In this document: piece after piece, positions 1 to 7,057 of the stretch | Layout: the number at the start of each line of letters is the position of its first letter | Position numbering within the stretch: position 1 is the first letter of the stretch | Source of the DNA: Chloroflexota bacterium | Lineage (GTDB): Bacteria > Chloroflexota > Dehalococcoidia > SM23-28-2 > RBG-16-64-32 | Direction: 5' to 3' | Assembly (NCBI GenBank): GCA_005882715.1 | Contig: VBEI01000099.1 | Span: forward strand, 1 to 26,739 | DNA length: 26,739 nt | Made by a program: the position numbers and the translations under genes | The notes under the pieces: model-generated | Seen by the model: only the letters and a program-made list of their open reading frames with translations | The model's database searches: none | What the model was told of the DNA's origin: nothing

Positions 1-44
1 AGCGCAGTGGCGGGCAGGCGTCAACGATGAGGGCACGAATCCGG

Positions 45-50
45 CATAAT
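45..50 (+). promoter_or_regulatory. -10 element for the PAP2 gene, near-leaderless
   Basis: The hexamer CATAAT matches TATAAT at five of six positions. The expected transcription start, about 7 bases after it, falls within 2 bases of the ATG at 59, so the message would be nearly leaderless. No -35 was assigned, because the window begins only 44 bases upstream. Confidence 0.4.
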
Positions 51-58
51 GAGCTTTA

Positions 59-1006
59 ATGGCGCAGTTCGGGGTCGAAGCAGGGGCGCTCTGGCAGCGG
101 TTTACCGCTCGATTCAGCAAACGCGACCTTCTCGAGGGGGCGATCGTGGCTGTGGCGTTTCTCCTTTATTTCGGAGTGCGCGGCGCCGTCATCGACCGGC
201 CGGAGTCTGCTTACTGGCACGCGGTCGACATCATTAAGGCGCAGCGGGCGCTCGGGTTCTTCTGGGAAGACGACCTCAACGCTTGGGTGAAGGACCGCTG
301 GTTCTGGGCGCAAGCGATGAACCTTTCGTATTTCTATCTTCACTTCCCGCTGATAATCGCCTTCGGGATCTGGCTGTACTACTTCCGGCGCGAGAAATAT
401 ACGCTGACCCGAGACGCGTTTCTCGCTTCCGGCGCGATTGCCCTCGTCGTCTACTGGCTGTACCCGGTGGCGCCCCCGCGCGCGCTGCCCGAGCTGGCTC
501 AGCAGTTCGATCCGAACGCTCCTTCATATGTCTATAGCTTCGTCGACACGCTTCAGGAGAAGCTGGGCTACGCGTATGACACGGAGTCAACACGAGCGTT
601 TGTGAACCCCTACGCAGCGATGCCGAGCCTGCACTTCGGGTGGGACCTGCTGCTCGGTCTCGGAATCATCTGGGCGTTCTGGCCGTCGAAACGTGATTCA
701 AGCACCCAGACGCGCTCTCAGGGAGACTTGTCGCGGTGGTGGTTCTTGTTAGCGGTGGCAATTGGGATAATGTTGCCCACTCTGCAGGTGTTCGCGATTA
801 CCATGACGGCGAACCACTTTCTGCTAGACGCCGTGGCGGGAGGAGTCGTAGCGTTGCTTGGCATTGGAGTGGCAGTGGCGCTTCAGCGCTGGGTCTACCC
901 GGTCGCCGGGCGCTGGCTGCGGCGGCTCCCGCTACCCGGAGGCCGGCGGCTTTCTCTGCCCGTTGACGCCGTGCCGGAGAGTGCCCGAGCCAGCCGCTGG
1001 CGCTGA
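59..1006 (+). CDS. PAP2-superfamily (Aur1/IPC-synthase-like) membrane phosphatase
   Basis: This 315-residue integral membrane protein belongs to the PAP2 superfamily, probably the Aur1-like branch that acts on lipid phosphates or transfers phospho-head groups. Hydrophobic segments lie near residues 27-45, 91-109, 118-136, 194-208, 227-249 and 258-275. The catalytic signatures are YPVAPPR (135-141), PSLH (189-192, with the acid/base His) and ANHFLLDAVAGG (251-262), where His253 is the expected nucleophile and Asp257 its partner. The ATG at 59 is the first start after an in-frame stop at 50-52. No classical Shine-Dalgarno is visible, consistent with a leaderless message. The C-terminal 30 residues are basic and probably cytosolic. 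The substrate cannot be told from sequence. The neighbour downstream is convergent. Confidence 0.85.
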   Translation: MAQFGVEAGALWQRFTARFSKRDLLEGAIVAVAFLLYFGVRGAVIDRPESAYWHAVDIIKAQRALGFFWEDDLNAWVKDRWFWAQAMNLSYFYLHFPLIIAFGIWLYYFRREKYTLTRDAFLASGAIALVVYWLYPVAPPRALPELAQQFDPNAPSYVYSFVDTLQEKLGYAYDTESTRAFVNPYAAMPSLHFGWDLLLGLGIIWAFWPSKRDSSTQTRSQGDLSRWWFLLAVAIGIMLPTLQVFAITMTANHFLLDAVAGGVVALLGIGVAVALQRWVYPVAGRWLRRLPLPGGRRLSLPVDAVPESARASRWR

Positions 1007-1034
1007 CTTGAGCGCCACGGGTCCGGCAGATTGC

Positions 1035-1364
1035 TCAGTTCCAGTGCTCGTAGCCCGGAATCGCGCTGAGCGCTGCGTAGACCTCGACGCTTAGCTCGCT
1101 CACGTGCGGGAGCCAGCGCTCCCAGTCTCGGCGGGCGCGCTCCGCCTCGCCGCTGGTGAATGCGACCTGAATGGAGCCTTGATCAGCCAATTCGTAGAGT
1201 GCTGTCCAATTCACGCCCCGACGGCGACAATCAGTCCGAAAAGCGCGCTCAATGCCGGGGATCTCCATAACGTGGGGCAGATGAACGCCCTCGTACCACC
1301 TCACGAACTCCTCCATAACGGAAGGTTCGATGCTCGCTCGGACGACCAGATAAGGCTTACTCAT
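1035..1364 (-). CDS. Small dimeric alpha/beta-barrel-like protein of unknown function
   Basis: This 109-residue soluble protein has no signal peptide or membrane segment. The pattern of a strand near the start (PYLVVRASI), a helix with WYEGVHLPHV, then ERAFRTDCRR and a C-terminal helix-strand pair looks like a ferredoxin-like dimeric alpha/beta barrel (EthD/DUF4286-like). That fold call is from pattern only. Its ATG directly abuts the TGA of the DUF3105 gene upstream (TGAATG), so it is the third gene of a minus-strand operon behind the DegV-kinase fusion and is probably translationally coupled. His and Glu in WYEGVHLPH resemble the substrate-facing residues in such barrels. No specific reaction can be assigned. 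Confidence 0.6.
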   Translation of the reverse strand: MSKPYLVVRASIEPSVMEEFVRWYEGVHLPHVMEIPGIERAFRTDCRRRGVNWTALYELADQGSIQVAFTSGEAERARRDWERWLPHVSELSVEVYAALSAIPGYEHWN

Positions 1365-1997
1365 TCAGCAAAATCCCTCGAGGTTGGTATGGCAGTAGAA
1401 GGTATCAATGAAAGTACGGACGCGCTGGGCGTCAAACTCGTCGAAGCCATCCAGGAACTGCCAAGCCGTGAGGGCGATTCTATAGTCCATCGCCGGATAG
1501 GGCGTCATGACAACTCTCTTGCCGCGGTTACTCGCCTCTGTGACAACGGCCGCAAGCGACTGTTTCAGCGTGTTGCAAGCGTCTGCGTTCAGAGGCTGAG
1601 GCGCATTGCAGTTATACCAGACCACGACTTGTCCGTGCTCCATATTATGCACTGCCATTTGTTTGGCGACGGGCTCATCGTGGACGCCGGGTTCGGCGGT
1701 CCCGATGGTATGCGGGCCGGAGGTGGGCGGGTTGCTGTTGTAGTTGTCGTAGGACTCGCCCGCCGCGAGGTGCCTGCGGCCACCGGGGTCCGGCGGGAAC
1801 ATCTGCAAGGACGAATAGGGGTACCCCTGCACGGCCGCGGCCCCTGTGTCTACACCGCGCTTGCCGCCGAGCAGGATCAGGACAGCGGCGGCGGCGGCGA
1901 GGACGCCGACAATGACGGCAATCACCGCCAGGAACGTTCGCCGACGCGCTCGGCGTTGGGCCGCGGCCGCGCGCGATCGGGCGGCCCGGCGGCTCAT
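1365..1997 (-). CDS. DUF3105 membrane-anchored extracytoplasmic protein
   Basis: The 210-residue protein has a very basic N-terminus (residues 1-20), one transmembrane helix (about 21-43) and an exported domain. The exported domain carries the DUF3105 signatures PPTSGPH (90-96) and VHNMEHG (116-122), whose histidines suggest metal binding. Cys130 and Cys141, and Cys202 and Cys210, could form disulfides outside the membrane. DUF3105 proteins are widespread in Actinobacteria and Chloroflexota, and their role is not established. The start codon overlaps the stop of the DegV-kinase gene by four bases (ATGA), and its stop abuts the next ATG, so the three genes form one coupled operon. The identification of the domain is firm; the function is unknown. 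Confidence 0.85.
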   Translation of the reverse strand: MSRRAARSRAAAAQRRARRRTFLAVIAVIVGVLAAAAAVLILLGGKRGVDTGAAAVQGYPYSSLQMFPPDPGGRRHLAAGESYDNYNSNPPTSGPHTIGTAEPGVHDEPVAKQMAVHNMEHGQVVVWYNCNAPQPLNADACNTLKQSLAAVVTEASNRGKRVVMTPYPAMDYRIALTAWQFLDGFDEFDAQRVRTFIDTFYCHTNLEGFC

Positions 1998-3481
1998 GCC
2001 CGGGCTCGTTCTAATTCGAGAAGTATTCGCTCCATGGCGCCGCCAACATCACCCGTCGCCGAGTCGACAACAATATGCGGCTCTTCTATTGGCTCGGCCT
2101 CACGCCGCATCATCTCGTACACTTCCAGTGTGGCGTCGGAGCGGTCGAGCGGGTTCCCGGCCGCCAGCCTGCTCTCCATACGGCGCCGGACCAAGTCCTC
2201 TGCGGCACGCACCTCGATGACCAGCAAGCGGGCGCCGGTGCGCTCAGCGATGTCGTAGAGGGGCCTTCGGTGTATCTCTTTGAGGTTCGTGGCGTCGAAC
2301 AATACAGGAATGCGGCGCAGCAGGAGCCGTTCAAGCAATGCGTGGCAGACGGCGAACAGCCTTGCGCTCTCCCGTTGTGAGTACGAGGGCCGCTCAACGA
2401 GGGCTTTGCGGAGGGCGTCGCTCTCGAGCACGGCGATCGGATAGCGCCGGGCGATCTCCCGCGCGAGGTGCGACTTACCGCTTCCGGGAAGGCCGCTGAG
2501 GACGATAAGAGGCGGGTCTTCCGCCGGAGGGGGAAGTTCGCCAAGTGCGGCTCCGAGCGTGACCACGTCGCGGGCGAGAAGCGAAGTCCTGCGCATAGCG
2601 ACGCCTTCGGGGAAACGAGCCGGTTCCGGGGCTTGCCAGGCAAGTCCGAGAAAGCCGGGGCCTGTGTGTACGGCCATCACGCCCGTGAACTCAGTAATCA
2701 GCAGTTCCGCCGGGGCGAGCGTATCGCGCACACGCTCGGCCAGCACCTGGGCTTGGCCACTTGCGTCCGCGTGCATGACGGCCACGCGAAGCGGTCTATC
2801 CGACGCGGTGTTCCGCCTGACGAAATCGATCATTCGCTCCATCCCTTTGGTCATGGTCCGGACCCGGCCGACGGCCCTGGTCTTTCCAGCAGAGGCGGCG
2901 ATGATAGGCTTGATGCGCAAAAGCGAAGTGACGAAATGCACTATCCACGGGACGCGGCCGCTCCGGGCCAGATAGCGGGTGGTTTTCAGGACGCCCACGA
3001 GGTTGGCGCCGGCCGCCGCGCGGCAAGCAGTGGCGGCGGTTTCGTCGAGCGATCCGCCGGCCGCGGCCCCTTTCGCAGCGTCAAGCACCGCTAAGCCGTG
3101 GGCCATGGCTATGCCCCCGGTGTCGATGACACGCACCTCAAAGCCTGGAAGCTCGCGCACGGCGAGGTCTGCAGCGTTGATTGCCGAACTGTGTGTCCCA
3201 CTATATCGCGAAGAAAGCGTCAGACAGAGAACGGCACTCGCGCCGGCGGCCCGCGCCGCGCGGAACGCTTCCAGGAACTCGCCCGGCGCTGGCGCCGCGG
3301 TCGTCGCGCGTTGCTCGGGATCGCGCAGGCGGGCGTAAAATTCGTCCTGGGAAAGCTCACCGTCGCGAAATACGGTCCCGTCGAAGAGCAAGGATAGGGG
3401 CACGATCCGCACGTTGTAACGCTCGGCAAGCTCTGTTGGAAGACACGCGGAGCTATCGGTAACGATCGCGATCCGGGGCAT
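1994..3481 (-). CDS. DegV-family fatty-acid-binding protein fused to a P-loop kinase
   Basis: This 495-residue protein joins two domains. Residues 1 to about 290 are a DegV domain, the fold that binds fatty acids and in Firmicutes presents them to FakA kinase. TDSSACLP (8-15), LSSRYSGTHSSA (89-100) and HTGPGFLGLAW (272-282) mark its ligand pocket. After a Pro-rich linker (about 316-324), residues 325-495 are an AAA_33/zeta-toxin-like P-loop kinase. It has Walker A GLPGSGKS (330-337), FDATNL (395-400) and an Arg-rich lid region (432-438). A stand-alone DegV protein is about 280 residues, so the fusion accounts for the extra length. It is the first gene of a minus-strand operon, and the ATG sits 11 bases from a TATACT -10. 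What the kinase phosphorylates is unknown. Confidence 0.85.
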   Translation of the reverse strand: MPRIAIVTDSSACLPTELAERYNVRIVPLSLLFDGTVFRDGELSQDEFYARLRDPEQRATTAAPAPGEFLEAFRAARAAGASAVLCLTLSSRYSGTHSSAINAADLAVRELPGFEVRVIDTGGIAMAHGLAVLDAAKGAAAGGSLDETAATACRAAAGANLVGVLKTTRYLARSGRVPWIVHFVTSLLRIKPIIAASAGKTRAVGRVRTMTKGMERMIDFVRRNTASDRPLRVAVMHADASGQAQVLAERVRDTLAPAELLITEFTGVMAVHTGPGFLGLAWQAPEPARFPEGVAMRRTSLLARDVVTLGAALGELPPPAEDPPLIVLSGLPGSGKSHLAREIARRYPIAVLESDALRKALVERPSYSQRESARLFAVCHALLERLLLRRIPVLFDATNLKEIHRRPLYDIAERTGARLLVIEVRAAEDLVRRRMESRLAAGNPLDRSDATLEVYEMMRREAEPIEEPHIVVDSATGDVGGAMERILLELERARA

Positions 3482-3491
3482 GGTTAGGGCC

Positions 3492-3497
3492 AGTATA
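3492..3497 (-). promoter_or_regulatory. -10 (TATACT) for the DegV-kinase operon
   Basis: The minus strand reads TATACT here. A start about 7 bases downstream would be near 3485, leaving a leader of roughly 4 bases before the ATG at 3481, so it is near-leaderless. The divergent rpsO promoter overlaps its upstream region. No good -35 is visible. Confidence 0.55.
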
Positions 3498-3505
3498 TCG
3501 GTTCA

Positions 3506-3534
3506 TTGCCGCGTCGAAGGGGCCGTGCTATACT
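3506..3534 (+). promoter_or_regulatory. Sigma-70-type promoter for rpsO-pnp
   Basis: TTGCCG (3506-3511) and TATACT (3529-3534) are separated by exactly 17 bases, and the -10 is extended (TGC before it). Transcription should start near 3541. This rules out start codons upstream of that point and supports the ATG at 3572 for rpsO. The divergent -10 at 3492-3497 lies back to back, so the two promoters may compete. Confidence 0.75.
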
Positions 3535-3571
3535 CGCGAGGGAAGAACGACACAGCGATGCCGCGTACAGG

Positions 3572-3838
3572 ATGCTGACAAAAGAAAAGACGGCGGAGCT
3601 AGCATCCGCCAACGAGCTGCATCCCGGAGACACCGGCTCAACAGACGTTCAGGTGGCTATCCTCACTGAGCGAATCAGTCAGTTGACGGACCACCTGCGT
3701 CGACATCGCAAGGACATGCACTCCCAGCGCGGTCTCATGATGCTCGTGGGACAGCGGCGGGGACTGCTGCGGTACCTTAGCCAGACGGAGCCGGCCCGGT
3801 ACAAGGCGCTAATCGCAAGGCTTGGCCTCCGCAAGTAA
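3572..3838 (+). CDS. rpsO: 30S ribosomal protein S15
   Basis: Ribosomal protein S15 binds the central domain of 16S rRNA early in 30S assembly. The 88-residue product has the usual family length (about 89). It shows MLTKEKTAEL at the N-terminus, then GDTGSTDVQVAILTERI and the conserved SQRGLMMLVGQRRGLLRYL core that contacts rRNA. An upstream in-frame start at 3506 would add 22 residues unlike any S15 and lies before the expected transcription start, so 3572 is chosen. The Shine-Dalgarno is weak (ACAGG immediately upstream). It is followed after a 220-base structured spacer by pnp, the classic rpsO-pnp pairing. In many bacteria S15 represses its own mRNA. Confidence 0.96.
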   Translation: MLTKEKTAELASANELHPGDTGSTDVQVAILTERISQLTDHLRRHRKDMHSQRGLMMLVGQRRGLLRYLSQTEPARYKALIARLGLRK

Positions 3839-3872
3839 CAGCGAAGGCCTTTCTCGTTCATAGAGGGTAGTC

Positions 3873-3930
3873 GGCGCAACGCAATTGCGCCCGATACGGC
3901 CGGGAACCCCGGCGTTCGCCTTCCGAGGCG
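3873..3930 (+). other. Three consecutive hairpins in the rpsO-pnp spacer
   Basis: Three perfect stem-loops follow each other: GGCGCAA/TTGCGCC (3873-3879 with 3885-3891, 5-base loop), GCCGGG/CCCGGC (3899-3904 with 3908-3913, 3-base loop) and CGCCT/AGGCG (3917-3921 with 3926-3930, 4-base loop). None has a following T-run, so they are not simple intrinsic terminators. They may protect or process the rpsO 3' end. Confidence 0.6.
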
Positions 3931-3988
3931 GGACATAAGGCGGGAGCCCAATGCAGCCAGCCAGCGGCTACTCCCCAAAATAAATAGA

Positions 3989-4028
3989 GGCATGGAAACG
4001 GAATCTCTTCCGTGACGCTGGCCATGCC
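3989..4028 (+). promoter_or_regulatory. Nested stem-loop in the pnp leader
   Basis: An outer stem GGCATGG/CCATGCC (3989-3995 with 4022-4028) encloses an inner perfect hairpin ACGGAA/TTCCGT (3998-4003 with 4008-4013). It ends 18 bases before the GGAGG ribosome-binding site of pnp. In enterobacteria a leader stem cut by RNase III underlies PNPase autoregulation. Its position suggests a similar role here, by inference only. Confidence 0.6.
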
Positions 4029-4058
4029 CGAAGCAATTGAGCAGTTGGAGGTTTAGTC

Positions 4059-6488
4059 TTGACATCAGAAGTTTTCGAACGGGAAATCGGCGGGCGCACG
4101 CTCAGCCTCGAAGTAGGCAAGGTCGCCGGCCTCGCGAATGGAGCGGTGACGATGCGCTACGGCGACACCGTAATACTGGTCACCGCCGTCATGAGCGCGG
4201 AGCCGCGGGAGGGGATCGATTTCTTCCCGCTGACCGTGGACTATGAGGAGCGGTTGTACGCCGCCGGGAAAATCCCGGGCGGCTGGTTCCGGCGTGAAGG
4301 CCGGCCGAGCACCGCCGGCATCCTCACGGCGCGCCTCACAGACCGGCCACTGCGGCCGCTCTTCCCAAAGAGGATGCGGAACGACGTTCAGATCACGGTC
4401 ACGACGCTATCGGCGGACCAGGAGAACGACCCCGACGTACTCTCCGTCATTGGGGCGTCCGCAGCGCTCACGATATCTGATATTCCGTTCGGCGGGCCGG
4501 TCTCGGGAACGCGCGTGGCGTACATCAATGGGGAGTACGTGGTCAATCCTACGTTCGCCCAACTGAAGGACAGCGCGCTGGAGATCGTCGTCGCGGGAAC
4601 GCGAGACGCGGTCGTCATGGTGGAAGCCGGCGCGACTGAGGTGTCCGAGGCCGTGATCCTGGAGGCGATCAGCAAGGCGCAGGAAGTGAACGTACAGCTC
4701 ATCGAGCTACAAGACGAGATGCAGAAACGCGTGGGCAAGCCGAAGTACGTCTTCGAGCCTAAGGCCGCCCCCGATGACGTGAGTTCAGCCGTCGCGGAGT
4801 TCGTTGCCTCGCGGGATTGGGACCTGGTCGCCGCGGCGAAAGACGAGCGCGCGGAGCTGATACGGCAGGTGAGAGCAGAAGTGCTCGAGGCGCTGAGCGA
4901 GCAATACCCGCCGGAGTATCTGAAGGCCGCGCTGGACGACCATCTGAAGAGCCTGGTGCGTAAGCGTATCGTCGGAGAGGGAGTGCGGCCGGATGGCCGC
5001 AAGCCCGAAGAGATCCGCCCGATCAGCGCTGAAGTGGGCCTGTTGCCACGGACACACGGCTCGGGGCTCTTTACTAGAGGTGAGACGCAGGTTCTAACGA
5101 TCGCGACGCTCGGTTCCATGGGCGACCAGCAGAAGCTGGACGGACTGGAGCCGGAAGAGACGCGGCGGTTTATCCACCACTACAACTTCCCACCGTTCTC
5201 AGTGGGCGAGACGCGGCCGCTGCGCGGGCCCAGCCGGCGGGACATCGGCCACGGCGCGCTCGCCGAGCGCGGGCTATCACCAATGATCCCGGACGAGGAC
5301 ACGTTCCCGTATACGATCCGCCTGGTATCGGAAGTGCTTTCGAGTAACGGCAGCACCTCGATGGCCAGCACATGCGGCAGCACGCTGGCGTTGATGGACG
5401 CCGGCGTGCCGATCAAATCGCCCGTAGCAGGTATCGCTATGGGTCTGATCAAGGAGGGCGAGGACTACAAGATACTGACGGACATCGCCGGGATGGAAGA
5501 CCACTACGGCGACATGGACTTCAAGGTAGCGGGAACAGCGGAGGGGATCACCGCGCTCCAGATGGACATCAAGATAGGCGGTCTGACCTCCGAGATCATG
5601 GAGAAGGCGCTGGCGCAAGCCCGTGAAGCGCGGCTGTTCATCCTGAACAAGATGCTGGAAGCGATCCCGACTCCGCGGGCGGAGCTTTCGCCGTATGCGC
5701 CTCGGATGTACCGGATCCAGATTCCGCAGGAGAAGATCGGCCTCGTTATTGGCCCGGGGGGACGGGTGATCCGCTCGATCATCGAGGAGACGCGGTGCTC
5801 AATAGATATAGAAGACGACGGCACGGTATTCGTCGGCTCGTCAAGCGAGGAGATGGCGCAGAAGGCGATCAGCATCATCGAGAGCCTCACGAAGGATGTC
5901 GAAGTCGGCGAGACGTACACCGGAACGGTGACGCGGCTTACGAACTTCGGAGCATTTGTCGAGATCCTACCCGGTAAGGACGGACTCGTACGCCTGGAGG
6001 ACCTTGCAGACTTCCCGGCGCGGCGTCCCGAGGATGTAGTGAAGGTGGGCGACGAGGTGATGGTGATGGTGATCGAAGTGGACAGCATGGGACGCGTGAA
6101 CCTATCACGGAGGGCCGTGCTTGAAGGGCTTAACCCGCAAGAGGCGCTCGCGGCATCGCAGCGGGACCAGCAGGCGGGCCGAGAGGCCCGTGGCGGCGGC
6201 GGACCGCCCCGGCGTGATTTCGACCGAGGGCGCGGCGGCGGCGGACGCGGCGGCGGCAACGGACGTCCACGCGGCGGCGGTGGTTACGGCGGAGGCCGCG
6301 GCGGCGGAGGCGGCGGTTACGGGAGCGGCGGTGGCCGTGGCGGCGGTGGTGGTGGCCGCGGCGGTGGAGGCGGCTTCGGCGGAGGTCGTCAGCAACGCGG
6401 CGGCGGTGGCTCCAGCAGCGGCGGCTTTCGGCGCGATCCGGGAAGCCCTCCCCCACCTCCACCTCCCGCGCCGATGAAGCGCTGGTAG
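4059..6488 (+). CDS. pnp: Polyribonucleotide nucleotidyltransferase (PNPase) with RGG-type tail
   Basis: PNPase degrades RNA 3' to 5' by phosphorolysis as a trimer. The 809-residue product has two RNase PH domains (about 1-140 and 310-540). The second carries the catalytic DIAGMED (Asp475, Asp481) and GDMDFKVAG. A KH domain follows (about 550-605, GLVIGPGGRVIR at 561-572), then an S1 domain (about 617-685). Residues 705-809 form an extra Arg/Gly-rich tail with RGGGG repeats ending in a Pro run, about 100 residues beyond the family's usual 700. The start is TTG, chosen because GGAGG (4047-4051) lies 7 bases upstream and MTSEVFEREIGG matches family N-termini. Expression is probably from the rpsO promoter plus leader control. 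The next gene starts 19 bases downstream. Confidence 0.97.
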   Translation: MTSEVFEREIGGRTLSLEVGKVAGLANGAVTMRYGDTVILVTAVMSAEPREGIDFFPLTVDYEERLYAAGKIPGGWFRREGRPSTAGILTARLTDRPLRPLFPKRMRNDVQITVTTLSADQENDPDVLSVIGASAALTISDIPFGGPVSGTRVAYINGEYVVNPTFAQLKDSALEIVVAGTRDAVVMVEAGATEVSEAVILEAISKAQEVNVQLIELQDEMQKRVGKPKYVFEPKAAPDDVSSAVAEFVASRDWDLVAAAKDERAELIRQVRAEVLEALSEQYPPEYLKAALDDHLKSLVRKRIVGEGVRPDGRKPEEIRPISAEVGLLPRTHGSGLFTRGETQVLTIATLGSMGDQQKLDGLEPEETRRFIHHYNFPPFSVGETRPLRGPSRRDIGHGALAERGLSPMIPDEDTFPYTIRLVSEVLSSNGSTSMASTCGSTLALMDAGVPIKSPVAGIAMGLIKEGEDYKILTDIAGMEDHYGDMDFKVAGTAEGITALQMDIKIGGLTSEIMEKALAQAREARLFILNKMLEAIPTPRAELSPYAPRMYRIQIPQEKIGLVIGPGGRVIRSIIEETRCSIDIEDDGTVFVGSSSEEMAQKAISIIESLTKDVEVGETYTGTVTRLTNFGAFVEILPGKDGLVRLEDLADFPARRPEDVVKVGDEVMVMVIEVDSMGRVNLSRRAVLEGLNPQEALAASQRDQQAGREARGGGGPPRRDFDRGRGGGGRGGGNGRPRGGGGYGGGRGGGGGGYGSGGGRGGGGGGRGGGGGFGGGRQQRGGGGSSSGGFRRDPGSPPPPPPPAPMKRW
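6189..6398 (+). repeat. Low-complexity GGC/CGC-rich tract encoding the PNPase RGG tail
   Basis: This in-frame stretch of pnp is made almost entirely of GGC, GGT, GGA and CGC codons, coding for runs of Gly broken by Arg, Tyr and Asn. It gives artefactual open frames on the other strand. It is prone to slippage and assembly error, but the reading frame stays open to the stop. Confidence 0.8.
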
Positions 6489-6507
6489 CCTCCGCACTCG
6501 GCTCTCG

Positions 6508-7050
6508 ATGACCAACGCCGAGGTCGCACGTATCGTCGCTTACCTGGAGAGCGCCGGTATCCGAATCTGGCTCGACGGCGGATGGGGCGTGGACGCGCTC
6601 GTCGGCGAAGAGACGCGTCCGCACAGTGATTTGGACGCGGCCGTCGAGCTCGAGAAGACGGATTCGATTATTGCCGCTTTGGCGTCCCTCGGATTTCAAG
6701 TCGACGCAGATGACCGGCCCACTCGATTAGTCCTGGCGGCGAACGACGGAAGACATATCGACTTCCATCCGCTGGTCCTCGATGAACAGGGCAACGGCAG
6801 GCAGATCGGAGCCGGGCCTAACGGCGGCGATGCCATTTACCCAGCCCAGGGACTGACCGGGAAGGGGACGGTTTACGGCCGGCCGGTCGCGTGCTTGACC
6901 GCCGCGCTGCTACTCCGGCATCACATGGGCTATGAGCCAACCGCCAAAGACCGCCACAACGTTCGCCTGCTATGCGAGCGATTCGGCCTCGCGGCGCCGA
7001 CCGCCTACGTGAACGTCGTTCGCGAGGCGAAGAGCGATACGTTAGACTGA
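6508..7050 (+). CDS. Nucleotidyltransferase of the ANT(2'')/lincosamide (Lnu) type
   Basis: The 180-residue protein resembles aminoglycoside-2''-adenylyltransferase/lincosamide nucleotidyltransferase proteins. These transfer AMP from ATP to a drug hydroxyl. The nucleotide-binding GGWGVDAL (24-31) and metal-binding RPHSDLDAAV, with Asp41 and Asp43, are in the order and spacing expected of the family, and HIDFHPLVLD follows. The length is close to that of small Lnu enzymes. It lies 19 bases after pnp and 7 before dapB on the same strand, so it is probably co-transcribed. Its position inside a housekeeping operon argues for an intrinsic enzyme rather than a recently acquired resistance gene. Actual drug modification is not shown by sequence. 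Confidence 0.75.
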   Translation: MTNAEVARIVAYLESAGIRIWLDGGWGVDALVGEETRPHSDLDAAVELEKTDSIIAALASLGFQVDADDRPTRLVLAANDGRHIDFHPLVLDEQGNGRQIGAGPNGGDAIYPAQGLTGKGTVYGRPVACLTAALLLRHHMGYEPTAKDRHNVRLLCERFGLAAPTAYVNVVREAKSDTLD

Positions 7051-7057
7051 GGCCGCG

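Noticed and set aside
1104..2258. Long plus-strand open frame of 384 codons opposite the DUF3105 and DegV genes
   Set aside because: It is the antisense of two recognisable, coupled genes, shows no protein family features and has a composition typical of shadow frames in GC-rich DNA.
5169..5180. TTATCCACC inside pnp as a DnaA box
   Set aside because: A single imperfect match within conserved coding sequence (FIHHYNF), with no companion site.
5504..6259. Minus-strand open frame opposite the PNPase KH, S1 and tail regions
   Set aside because: Pro- and Ser-rich antisense of a known gene, with no support.
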